DNA of 7,674 bases from Alphaproteobacteria bacterium (GTDB lineage: Bacteria > Pseudomonadota > Alphaproteobacteria > Micavibrionales > Micavibrionaceae). The translations under genes were made by a program, and so were the position numbers. The DNA lies in the NCBI GenBank assembly GCA_030639165.1, contig DAOWDF010000295.1, forward strand, positions 1-7,674. Reading direction: 5' to 3'. Below are positions 1 through 6,505 of this stretch, one piece after another; positions within the stretch are counted from its first letter, which is position 1; each line of letters opens with the position of its first letter. Under the pieces are notes generated by a model, which saw nothing but the letters and a program-made list of their open reading frames with translations, searched no databases and was not told where the DNA came from.

Positions 1-1384
1 CTCCATAAGCATCACCAGCTTTAAACACTCCAACAGTAGTTTTCAGTCCGACTTTATCAAGCCCTTTTTGTGTAACATTCAATTCTTTTGATATATTGGT
101 GTTCAAAATAGCATCAAGACCATGCCCAATTTCCTTATCGGCACCATTAAGTGATGCACTAATACCACTGGTTTCCAAAGACGTAGCGTCCTCTGCCAGT
201 CTATAATAGTGGTAAACCAATGCAAGATCACTACTCTCAAGAACTGGTACATTTACACCAGCCGTTATAATATGAATATTAGATAAATCAGGACGCAATA
301 CAGAACCATAATTATAATGTGAACCGATCGCTCCATTCAAACGGCTTGTATTACCGTCAAGGCCAGTCTGCCTAAAGCCCTTATCATCATTATCCGTTAA
401 ATCATCATCACCAGATCCATATGCATAACCAACAGAAATGTTAGGTTTACGTCCCACTGGCAAAGAAATATCAACGCCCACATCTGCAGCCCAACCAGAA
501 ACATCTTGTGAAGAATGCCCTGTTACAGTGCGAGTGCCGTTACCATTATTCGTCGAAGCAGCAACATCCTGCACTCCATTTAGAGCCATAATATCAGCGC
601 GATATGAAATTGAATCAATTTGATTATACATAGGCGCATCTATTTTACCTGATGCACGCACACCAACCCAAAGTAAGTCAGCATCTTCCCCATCATTATC
701 ATCTGCTGATACGACACTACCTACAGAGTTTAAACCTGAATGATCATCTTGATATGCAAAGCGTGCCTCAAAAAAGTTATCCTGCTTCCACTGCCATGAC
801 GATTGACCCAAAATGCGGAATATATCCTCATCGTCTTTATTAAACACATCACCGCTTGTGCGATATTCAGTTAAATTCTGACCAACGGCAATGAAACCAT
901 TTAATAATGTAGCATCATATATAAATCTTACAGCGTCAAAATCTCTGTTCCACCATAGTGCACGGCTTTCACGAATACGCTGACGACCAACGCGAACACT
1001 TAACGGAATTTCTTTTGAAATCCCCTCATATTCAAGCCAATATTGCCTAAGCTCAAGAAAATCTTCACGGCCAGCTGATTCACCTGTTTCAGAATCTATC
1101 GATCCACCATCGCCATAATTTATAACACCGCGCGCTTGAGTTAAAAAAGAAAACTCATCATTCAAATCACCATAAAAAGTGGTCTTTGCCTCTATAGTTT
1201 CCGAAGCACGCGTCTTGTCAGGCAATGTTTCAAGGTCATCATTTATATCAGCTGTATATTGCGCCTTAACACTATTTTTCAGCCTTAATTTCTTCGCTCC
1301 CGCATAACCATCAGTCGGAAATGCACCACATAGCAAAGCGCCACATACACTCGATAATATAATAGATTTGTTAATTTTTTTCAT
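1..1384 (-). CDS. algE: AlgE-like outer-membrane alginate export porin (3' end cut by window edge)
   Basis: Encodes a beta-barrel porin through which finished alginate leaves the cell. I translated the minus strand by hand: it stays open from 1384 to base 1 (461 codons). It begins with a signal peptide (MKKINKSIILSS..., likely cleaved after GYA), followed by aromatic/charged alternating strands. Matches to remembered P. aeruginosa AlgE (490 aa) include GRQRIRE and a following LWW, FRQTGLDGN, a LSN(I/L) segment, LVYHYYR and, at the very edge, FKAGDAYG. The last match places the edge about 20 residues before the C-terminus, so only the final strand is missing. ATG 1384 is preferred over ATG 1390 because an AAAGG lies 8 nt upstream of 1384 but only 2 nt from 1390. 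The start overlaps the 3' end of algK by 14 bp, suggesting translational coupling. No frameshift was seen. The Alg family identity is secure. Confidence 0.93.
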   Translation of the reverse strand, partial: MKKINKSIILSSVCGALLCGAFPTDGYAGAKKLRLKNSVKAQYTADINDDLETLPDKTRASETIEAKTTFYGDLNDEFSFLTQARGVINYGDGGSIDSETGESAGREDFLELRQYWLEYEGISKEIPLSVRVGRQRIRESRALWWNRDFDAVRFIYDATLLNGFIAVGQNLTEYRTSGDVFNKDDEDIFRILGQSSWQWKQDNFFEARFAYQDDHSGLNSVGSVVSADDNDGEDADLLWVGVRASGKIDAPMYNQIDSISYRADIMALNGVQDVAASTNNGNGTRTVTGHSSQDVSGWAADVGVDISLPVGRKPNISVGYAYGSGDDDLTDNDDKGFRQTGLDGNTSRLNGAIGSHYNYGSVLRPDLSNIHIITAGVNVPVLESSDLALVYHYYRLAEDATSLETSGISASLNGADKEIGHGLDAILNTNISKELNVTQKGLDKVGLKTTVGVFKAGDAYG

Positions 1385-2099
1385 TTTCATAGCCTTTTTC
1401 TTCTAATTCTTTAGACAGTATTTCTGCCCCTAAAATAAACCTATCGCCAAATATTTGGGATATTTTTTTAACCTCTTCATCCGCGCCCTTAACATCGTGA
1501 CGCTGCGCGATCATGTACCAAGCCAACGCTTTTTTGCTATCAGGTGAGTACACACCCTGACCTTTTCTATACATATCGCCTATACACATCGCTGCGCGGT
1601 GATAACCCTGAGAAAAAGCGCCCTCGCATAGCTCTTTGGCTGCAGTATATTTTCTTTCCTTCAGCAACATTCTCGCAAGCTCAAAGTTTGCGCGCTGATA
1701 ACCCTTATTACCAGAAGCTTTATAGTAATCTTTCGCTATAGAAACCGATTTAGTAACACCGAGCCCCTTCTGATATAATCGCGCAATCTCAAACAGAGCA
1801 TTCTTCTCTCTCTTCTCGCTTACTTCCATAAGCAGCAAACGCGCTTGTTTATAATCTTCAAATGAAGGGTCTTTCTTTCTCAAGATAACCAGTGCGAATT
1901 CATATTTAGCTTCATCAATACCAAATTCAGCCAAAGGGGCTAAATGCTTGGCTGCTAGCTCATAATCACCAGCGCGCCGCGCTTCCTTGCCAATTTCAAG
2001 GCTGGAGTTAAGATTAAGGTTTAAGTTGATACCAGAACATCCTGAAATTAAAATGACTGATAACATCAAAGTTAGTAATATTTGAGTATAAGACTTCAT
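1371..2099 (-). CDS. algK: AlgK-like lipoprotein with Sel1/TPR-like repeats, short form (242 aa)
   Basis: Periplasm-facing outer-membrane lipoprotein that in Pseudomonas helps place AlgE and scaffolds the export complex. Residues 1-21 form a lipoprotein signal with lipobox ISGC (Cys21), followed by an odd NLNLNLN tract (25-31). From about residue 35, helical Sel1/TPR-type repeats follow: EARRAGDYELAAKHLAPLAE near 39-58, ALFEIARLYQKGLGV near 101-115, and AAMCIGDMYRKGQGV near 169-183 followed by ALAWYMIAQ. The first repeat resembles the start of P. aeruginosa AlgK, and residues from about 191 to 236 (ending LSKELEEKG) resemble its C-terminal segment. P. aeruginosa AlgK has about 475 aa, so roughly half of the internal repeats are absent while both ends remain. 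The start lies 1 nt after the algA stop, with AGGAG 9 nt upstream. Position between algA and algE supports the name; the repeat family alone would not. Confidence 0.85.
   Translation of the reverse strand: MKSYTQILLTLMLSVILISGCSGINLNLNLNSSLEIGKEARRAGDYELAAKHLAPLAEFGIDEAKYEFALVILRKKDPSFEDYKQARLLLMEVSEKREKNALFEIARLYQKGLGVTKSVSIAKDYYKASGNKGYQRANFELARMLLKERKYTAAKELCEGAFSQGYHRAAMCIGDMYRKGQGVYSPDSKKALAWYMIAQRHDVKGADEEVKKISQIFGDRFILGAEILSKELEEKGYENEKN
1391..1410 (-). promoter_or_regulatory. Ribosome binding site that decides the algE start
   Basis: On the minus strand this purine-rich stretch ends in GAAGAAAAAGGCT just before two in-frame ATGs (1390 and 1384). The AGG is 2 nt from the first and 8 nt from the second, so the second ATG has normal spacing. 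The site lies inside the algK coding region. Confidence 0.55.
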
Positions 2100-2100
2100 A

Positions 2101-3270
2101 CTAAGCTGCTCCTAATATTCGCTTTAACGGTTTATCATTTTTAATATTTTCACTTAAAAGTGATACTTGCCCATAGACCTCTTGGTAATCAGAATCTTTT
2201 AGATAATTAACCAAGCTCTTCATAACATCACTATTTTTACGATCCGCTACAAGCAACGCATCTTCAGTTTCAATTATTACAATATCTTCAACACCAGCCG
2301 TAGCTATCAAACGTTTGTTAGATTGGATCAAGCAATTACTGGTTTCATGGCAGACCACATTACCAGTAAAAGCATTACCGTCCTTATCCTTTTCCTGCAC
2401 TTCCCACAGGCTTTCCCAAGATCCGATATCAGACCACTCAGGATTACAAGGCACAACAGCCACCATAGAACTCTTTTCCATGATCGCCTTATCAAATGGT
2501 TGCTTAGGGATACTACTATAAATAGATAAATCAGCACAGCAACTGTCAATTGCGATATTCATTGCTTTATCTACATTTTGCAATAAATCAGGACAATGTT
2601 CAGCAAATTGTTGCAGCACAGATTTCACGCTAAACATGAACATGCCGCTATTCCACATATACTCGCCGCTATCCATATATCTTTGCGCTACGCTACGATT
2701 CGGTTTCTCAACAAAAGCATCCGCATTATAAACACTATCGCCCTTCAAGGAACTACCAAGCTTAATATACCCGTAACCAGTTTCAGGGCGCGTTGGCCTT
2801 ATACCGAAAGTTACCAAATAGTCTTTTTGCGCCGCTTCCAGCGCATCAACATATGCCAAAGCCATAGTATCTTCATCGCCAATATAATGATCCGCTGGCA
2901 AAACCCACATTACCGCGTCTTCACCAAATTTTTGCGTCACATATCTAGCAGCAAATGCAACGGCCGCAGCCGTATCACGGCCAACTGGCTCGGAAAGAAT
3001 ATGGTGTTCAGTAATATCAGGGAATATCTCTAGTATTTGCTCATGAACATTATCACGCAAATCACCTAAGGTTACGGTAACCAGACGCTCCGCAGGCACA
3101 TCACAGATATTAACAGCTCTTTGCATAGTATCTTGCAGCAAAGAATTATCGCCCATCAATTTAAGAAATTGCTTAGGCTTATCCCCCCTGCTCTCAGGCC
3201 ATAACCTCGTGCCAGAGCCACCGCATAAAATCACAGGGACAATATTAGCTTTAATATCATTTTCATTCAT
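2101..3270 (-). CDS. algA: Mannose-1-phosphate guanylyltransferase (AlgA/ManC nucleotidyltransferase domain only)
   Basis: Makes GDP-mannose from mannose-1-phosphate and GTP in the cytoplasm, the sugar nucleotide that AlgD oxidises for alginate. The 389 aa show the whole type II GMP domain: GGSGTRLWPESR (17-28) and KPKQFL (31-36) for nucleotide binding, PADH (125-128), FVEKP (186-190) for sugar phosphate, WNSGMF (206-211), and WSDIGSW (279-285). Classical AlgA has about 481 aa because a phosphomannose isomerase (PMI) cupin follows from about residue 360. Here the protein ends about 30 residues after the GMP domain (LKDSDYQEVYGQ... to LGAA), with no RPWG motif and no cupin. It should therefore be monofunctional, with isomerisation supplied elsewhere, perhaps by the cupin at 4603-5082 or by an unlinked ManA. 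The ATG at 3270 has AAAGAG about 9 nt upstream. It is second in the alg44-algA-algK-algE run. Confidence 0.93.
   Translation of the reverse strand: MNENDIKANIVPVILCGGSGTRLWPESRGDKPKQFLKLMGDNSLLQDTMQRAVNICDVPAERLVTVTLGDLRDNVHEQILEIFPDITEHHILSEPVGRDTAAAVAFAARYVTQKFGEDAVMWVLPADHYIGDEDTMALAYVDALEAAQKDYLVTFGIRPTRPETGYGYIKLGSSLKGDSVYNADAFVEKPNRSVAQRYMDSGEYMWNSGMFMFSVKSVLQQFAEHCPDLLQNVDKAMNIAIDSCCADLSIYSSIPKQPFDKAIMEKSSMVAVVPCNPEWSDIGSWESLWEVQEKDKDGNAFTGNVVCHETSNCLIQSNKRLIATAGVEDIVIIETEDALLVADRKNSDVMKSLVNYLKDSDYQEVYGQVSLLSENIKNDKPLKRILGAA
2109..2113 (-). promoter_or_regulatory. Shine-Dalgarno AGGAG for algK inside the algA 3' end
   Basis: AGGAG on the minus strand lies 9 nt before the algK ATG and inside the last codons of algA. 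The algA TAG and the algK ATG are separated by one base, a layout typical of coupled translation. Confidence 0.7.
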
Positions 3271-3328
3271 TATTATTTACTCTTTTTCGAAAGGCACTGA
3301 GTAAAAGTTCAGTACAACAACTTTCAAG
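3271..3328. other. Spacer between alg44 and algA
   Basis: These 58 bases separate alg44 from algA. The only structure is a short inverted repeat ACTGA...TCAGT near 3297-3313 with no U-tract on the minus-strand side. I see no convincing terminator or promoter, so alg44 and algA are most likely co-transcribed. Confidence 0.4.
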
Positions 3329-4363
3329 TCATTTTATTTCAAATACAACTTTTGCTGGTCTACCAATTAAATCAATCGGCAGCTTTTCATCAGGCATAAT
3401 GCGTATTTGCACCATCTGAGGACCATAGTAACCACCATTAGGTGCATTCGCCTTAATAGAGGCAACCTTGCCGCTCATTTCAAGTTTAGTTCCTGCAATA
3501 GATATTTTTGCTGGATTATTAAGACCTAAGCGACTTGCGTCTGCTGGTTTCATTGTGGTCACAATCCATGGAGCGCTTTCTTTTGGCACTAATGATACGA
3601 TTTGATCACCCGGAATAACAAACTCGCCGTCTTGTCTGTGAATTTGCGTTACAAGACAGTCACACGGGCTTTTGATATCATTGCCATTAACAGAGCCAAT
3701 CTCTTGCCTTTTGCTAACTGATCGAACATCAGCAGATAATTTAGAGATGAATATACCCTGATCCGCACTGCGCACCTGAATTTCAGAACCTTTTACAATC
3801 GCTTCGTTCGATTTAAGTATAAATAGGCTATCGTAGATATTACCAACAATAAAAGATAATGCGACAAGACCAAGAACGCCAACCATCAGCAATCTTGGAA
3901 GTTGTTTCTTAATAGATATAACAGGGATTTTATCTGTAGATGCCTTCTTACGTGGATTAACAAAATTCTCACGCGCAGCAACATTTAGAAGATCGCCAGA
4001 TTTAACTATCTCTCCCGCCATATAAGATTTTACTACATGGTTTAGTAATGAGACCTGATCAGCAGTAACGTTAACGAACTGACAGCCAAGCCTTTTATTA
4101 CTTTCATCATAATATAGAACTTCTGCCTCTATAGTTACATCAAGAGAAAAGGACGTAAACGGTAAAGTCAAAGACAACACGATAACCGTGTTTTCCTTTA
4201 CATCATGCAACACTCCCTCAACAGATAATCCTCCTGATGATATATCATTAACTTCGTATGTCTCTCCATTAATCACCACCTGAGCAGGTATTGGTAACCT
4301 TACAAATTGTCTTTGTGTCTCTGATTCATGAATTACATTCAATTTCTTATTAGACAAGCTCAT
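3329..4363 (-). CDS. alg44: Alg44: PilZ c-di-GMP receptor with periplasmic HlyD-like domain
   Basis: Inner-membrane co-polymerase that binds cyclic di-GMP and switches on alginate polymerisation by Alg8. Domains in order: N-terminal PilZ domain with RQFVR (Arg18, Arg22), DISSGG (Asp40, Ser42, Gly45) and RLGCQF (91-96), matching RxxxR and (D/N)xSxxG of c-di-GMP binders; a linker; one membrane helix near 157-174 (LLMVGVLGLVALSFIVG); then a membrane-fusion-protein-like periplasmic part to residue 344, including SPCDC (232-236) and a hydrophobic beta-rich end. P. aeruginosa Alg44 has about 389 aa, so this one is slightly short. All c-di-GMP contact residues are kept, so post-translational control by c-di-GMP is expected. 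The only in-frame ATG before an upstream stop is at 4363. A GAGAGAG is far (about 12 nt) from it, so initiation may be weak. The gene leads the minus-strand run, and alg8 does not precede it. Confidence 0.92.
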   Translation of the reverse strand: MSLSNKKLNVIHESETQRQFVRLPIPAQVVINGETYEVNDISSGGLSVEGVLHDVKENTVIVLSLTLPFTSFSLDVTIEAEVLYYDESNKRLGCQFVNVTADQVSLLNHVVKSYMAGEIVKSGDLLNVAARENFVNPRKKASTDKIPVISIKKQLPRLLMVGVLGLVALSFIVGNIYDSLFILKSNEAIVKGSEIQVRSADQGIFISKLSADVRSVSKRQEIGSVNGNDIKSPCDCLVTQIHRQDGEFVIPGDQIVSLVPKESAPWIVTTMKPADASRLGLNNPAKISIAGTKLEMSGKVASIKANAPNGGYYGPQMVQIRIMPDEKLPIDLIGRPAKVVFEIK

Positions 4364-4430
4364 CGTTATGTCACACTCTCTCTACTTAATAATTATTAAT
4401 ATTAACAACTACTTCAAATATTTTTTTCAA

Positions 4431-4445
4431 CGGAAGTGTGCGGAA
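4431..4445. repeat. Tandem CGGAA direct repeat, 10-bp period
   Basis: CGGAA occurs at 4431-4435 and again at 4441-4445, exactly one helical turn apart, in the only G+C-rich patch of this half of the control region. It may be half-sites for a regulator; this is inference from spacing only. Confidence 0.45.
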
Positions 4446-4473
4446 TTTACAAGAAAGTATGTAAAATTACAAG
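4444..4473. repeat. Direct repeat AATTTACAAG / AAATTACAAG, 20-bp period
   Basis: Copies at 4444-4453 and 4464-4473 match in 9 of 10 bases and share TTACAAG exactly. Their period is 20 bp, about two helical turns, so both would face the same side of the helix. They lie about 80-110 bp upstream of alg44 and 130-160 bp upstream of the cupin gene, suitable for an activator or repressor. Confidence 0.45.
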
Positions 4474-4521
4474 TTTTTTTTGCATATTATAATTTTCTTA
4501 TGGAAAAATTTAATTATATAG

Positions 4522-4572
4522 CATATATATAGCAATATAATTGGCATATATAAGTTTTTTAGTTCATATATA
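4522..4572. repeat. Three CATATATA copies upstream of the cupin gene
   Basis: CATATATA occurs at 4522-4529, 4545-4552 and 4565-4572, with periods of 23 and 20 bp. In such AT-rich DNA, simple-sequence drift can explain it. The last copies lie where plus-strand promoter elements would be expected. Confidence 0.3.
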
Positions 4573-4590
4573 TACTTAAGATTATAGCTT

Positions 4591-4597
4591 GAGGGAG
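4591..4597 (+). promoter_or_regulatory. Strong Shine-Dalgarno GAGGGAG deciding the cupin start
   Basis: GAGGGAG ends 5 nt before ATG 4603 and includes the first base of the alternative GTG 4597. It therefore supports ATG 4603 and rules out the GTG. Confidence 0.7.
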
Positions 4598-4602
4598 TGG
4601 TA

Positions 4603-5082
4603 ATGAGTAATTTAAATAATAGCACCCAATTAAAAATGGAGAGCTACATAACCGGAGATACGGTTCATCGCCCATGGGGACATTATGAAGTAATTAATGT
4701 CGGCATTGATAATGATGGCAAGGAATATTGCGAAAAGCTAATAACCGTTAACCCTGGGCAAATATTATCACTGCAATCGCATAAAATGCGTCAGGAAATA
4801 TGGACGGTTAAGCAAGGAAAGCTAGAAGTTATCCTCAATGGCGCGCATTACCGCCTATCCAAAGGAAATGGCGTTAAGGTTCCTGTAGAAGTAATTCATT
4901 GCATGGCAAATAATATTAATAACGAGCCATGTATTGTTCACGAACGCCAAGAAGGAGTATGTAGGGAAGATGATATCATTCGTTATATAGATTCTTACGG
5001 TCGCCAAACACAAGAGCTAAACTATAAGATACAAGCAAATATTGATCTCTATAATAGACTAAGAAAAGAAATCAACGAATAG
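4603..5082 (+). CDS. Stand-alone cupin related to the type II phosphomannose isomerase domain of AlgA
   Basis: A 159-aa cytoplasmic cupin that looks like the detached C-terminal half of AlgA/ManC. Family landmarks are RPWGHYEV (23-30), the PGQILSLQSH strand pair (51-60), a VPVEVIH segment with His99, and EDDIIRYIDSYGR (122-134), all at the expected spacing. The central motif differs: classical enzymes have Q-x-H-H-H-R-x-E-H-W, but here it is QSHKMRQEIW (58-67). His60 and Glu65 are kept, while the next two His positions are Lys61 and Met62 and the following His is Ile66. Either it is a divergent mannose-6-phosphate isomerase serving the shortened AlgA, or it has another sugar-binding or regulatory role. 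Start ATG 4603 is chosen for its GAGGGAG. The gene reads opposite to algA across the shared control region and its last 11 bp overlap the end of algX. The family is clear; the activity is not. Confidence 0.8.
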   Translation: MSNLNNSTQLKMESYITGDTVHRPWGHYEVINVGIDNDGKEYCEKLITVNPGQILSLQSHKMRQEIWTVKQGKLEVILNGAHYRLSKGNGVKVPVEVIHCMANNINNEPCIVHERQEGVCREDDIIRYIDSYGRQTQELNYKIQANIDLYNRLRKEINE

Positions 5083-6505
5083 CATCGCTTGGCACTTTAC
5101 ACATCTTTGCGATATAAGAACTATCTGGGTTACCTTTCATAGTAACAACCACAGACTTCAATGGCTTATCTATATTTGATTTTAGCTCTATAAAGAACTT
5201 ACCATTATTTTCAGGGAAGTTCTTTGAGCTACGCTTAACTTTAAATTTATCCTTCATCTTTCCATGATGCGCAAAATCTACCTTAAATTTGCGCAACGCC
5301 TTATTAGATAACTCCAAGTAAAGATAATAATCTGAAAAGAACATATCCTTGTCATCAATATCATCAAAGATATAATTACGCCCCTTCTTCATATCCCCGC
5401 GCGCGACAATCAAAGCATCACTATCTGAACACTCGCCATAAAGTGTCGGAATTATTTCTCTAAAAGTTGCCTTTTGGTCAAAGCCATAATAAGCATTTAG
5501 CTCCCAGATTATTACTTTAGGTTTTTCCTCTTTATATTTACCCGACGATATATAATTTGCTATTGATCCACGAAACGCCCCTCCAGAGACAGATTCGTTT
5601 GCGATATCAACGGATAAATACTCCTTCAAAAAACCTGCAAAATTAGCATATGACGGGCCCATACGCGTACTATTGCTTGTACCAATAAGTACTATTTCTG
5701 GCTGCTCCGCTTCCCCAAAAAGCGCGCTACTTGTATCCGTTACATCTGCTAAAGCTGTATTATATATAGCTGGCAGCGTTTCCCCTAAGGGCTTCTCACC
5801 ACAAACACCTTCAATAAACTGCAAAAAGCGATCATTAGCACTGTAACCGTCAGTTACTTCCTGAATAGTTGTCTTATATTCAGACTTCCGTAAACCCTTA
5901 TATATAGGGTGAGATTTAATAGCCGTCGCCATTCTCTCTGCTGAATATCTAGCTCCTAGCGCAGTCCAATGGTTATCGCGCTTCAAGAAATAATCACTAC
6001 GCTCATGAACGTCGTGCATATCTGCAACAATATATCCAGCATTACGCAAACCATCTAATAATTCCACATAATCATTTATAGCCCCTTTATAATCATAGTC
6101 TTTGAAATTACTAGGCAACAGATACTCATGCCCAACGACACCACGCGTCGGCATAACCATTATGGCAATATCATTGATTAGATTATATTTAAAAGCATTT
6201 TTAAGGCGTTTAAATGAATAACTAGACCATTCTGAAAGTTTTATATTCTCTTTTAGATCTAACTCCGTACGAAAAATCCAACCATTTTTTCCAGACGTCA
6301 TATATCTAAAACTATTATCATCACCATATGTTTCTGCTTCTGCAAGCTCAGGGCATAGCTCAATAACAGGTTCGCCTTTAGCAACGATCATCTCCACCGC
6401 TTCGATTTCTTCAACAACAGCAATATTTACTACAGAATACTGATCTTTAGCTAAAAATGTAACAGCGAGCAGCATTACGCCGCATAATAATAACTTCTTA
6501 AGCAT
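5072..6505 (-). CDS. algX: AlgX-like periplasmic alginate O-acetyltransferase (SGNH plus carbohydrate-binding domain)
   Basis: Transfers acetyl groups to mannuronate residues of alginate in the periplasm. From ATG 6505 it has 477 aa, close to P. aeruginosa AlgX (about 474). Residues 1-19 form a signal peptide (MLKKLLLCGVMLLAVTFLA). The SGNH-type domain shows GWIF (75-78), MPTRG (118-122), YFLKRDNHWT (172-181) with Asp177 and His179, and IGTSNS (274-279) with the likely nucleophile Ser277, equivalent to Asp174/His176/Ser269 of AlgX. Both Asp and His precede Ser, the permuted AlgJ/AlgX order. Residues from about 370 on would be the carbohydrate-binding module that AlgJ lacks. Four mature-part cysteines (51, 235, 359, 469) fall near the two AlgX disulfides as I recall them. 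AGGGGG 5 nt upstream fixes the start; a longer GTG start at 6601 adds an un-signal-like tail. AlgI, the acetyl donor partner, lies divergently upstream. Confidence 0.88.
   Translation of the reverse strand: MLKKLLLCGVMLLAVTFLAKDQYSVVNIAVVEEIEAVEMIVAKGEPVIELCPELAEAETYGDDNSFRYMTSGKNGWIFRTELDLKENIKLSEWSSYSFKRLKNAFKYNLINDIAIMVMPTRGVVGHEYLLPSNFKDYDYKGAINDYVELLDGLRNAGYIVADMHDVHERSDYFLKRDNHWTALGARYSAERMATAIKSHPIYKGLRKSEYKTTIQEVTDGYSANDRFLQFIEGVCGEKPLGETLPAIYNTALADVTDTSSALFGEAEQPEIVLIGTSNSTRMGPSYANFAGFLKEYLSVDIANESVSGGAFRGSIANYISSGKYKEEKPKVIIWELNAYYGFDQKATFREIIPTLYGECSDSDALIVARGDMKKGRNYIFDDIDDKDMFFSDYYLYLELSNKALRKFKVDFAHHGKMKDKFKVKRSSKNFPENNGKFFIELKSNIDKPLKSVVVTMKGNPDSSYIAKMCKVPSDAIR

Larger units (their letters stand above)
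4364..4602. promoter_or_regulatory. AT-rich divergent control region between alg44 and the cupin gene
   Basis: This 239-bp gap between two outward-facing genes must carry promoters for the whole alg44-algA-algK-algE run (minus) and for the cupin (plus). I count about 24% G+C, far below the genes. It holds poly-T tracts, three CATATATA copies and short phased direct repeats (listed separately). Possible minus-strand -35 hexamers TTGAAG (4412-4417) and TTGAAA (4425-4430) face AT-rich -10-like sequence near 4393-4405. On the plus side, TTGGCA (4541-4546) and TATACT (4571-4576) resemble promoter hexamers but are badly spaced as a pair. No exact promoter is claimed. No ORF of interest or RNA gene was seen. 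Confidence 0.6.

Noticed and set aside
438..843. Two short plus-strand ORFs of 61 and 63 codons
   Set aside because: They lie antisense within algE, whose minus-strand frame is continuous and matches the porin family; no ribosome binding site or recognisable protein.
2315..3033. Several ORFs overlapping algA in other frames, including one of 145 codons
   Set aside because: All are shadows of the well-conserved guanylyltransferase; their translations show no domain.
3291..3313. Terminator between alg44 and algA
   Set aside because: Only 4- and 5-bp stems are seen, with no following U-tract on the minus strand.
4541..4565. AlgU (sigma-E type) promoter for the alg44 operon
   Set aside because: A minus-strand GAACT at 4561-4565 is followed by A rather than T, and no TCTGA-like element occurs at the right distance.
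4597..4602. GTG start for the cupin gene
   Set aside because: It lies at the end of GAGGGAG, so the ribosome binding site would overlap the start; ATG 4603 has correct spacing.
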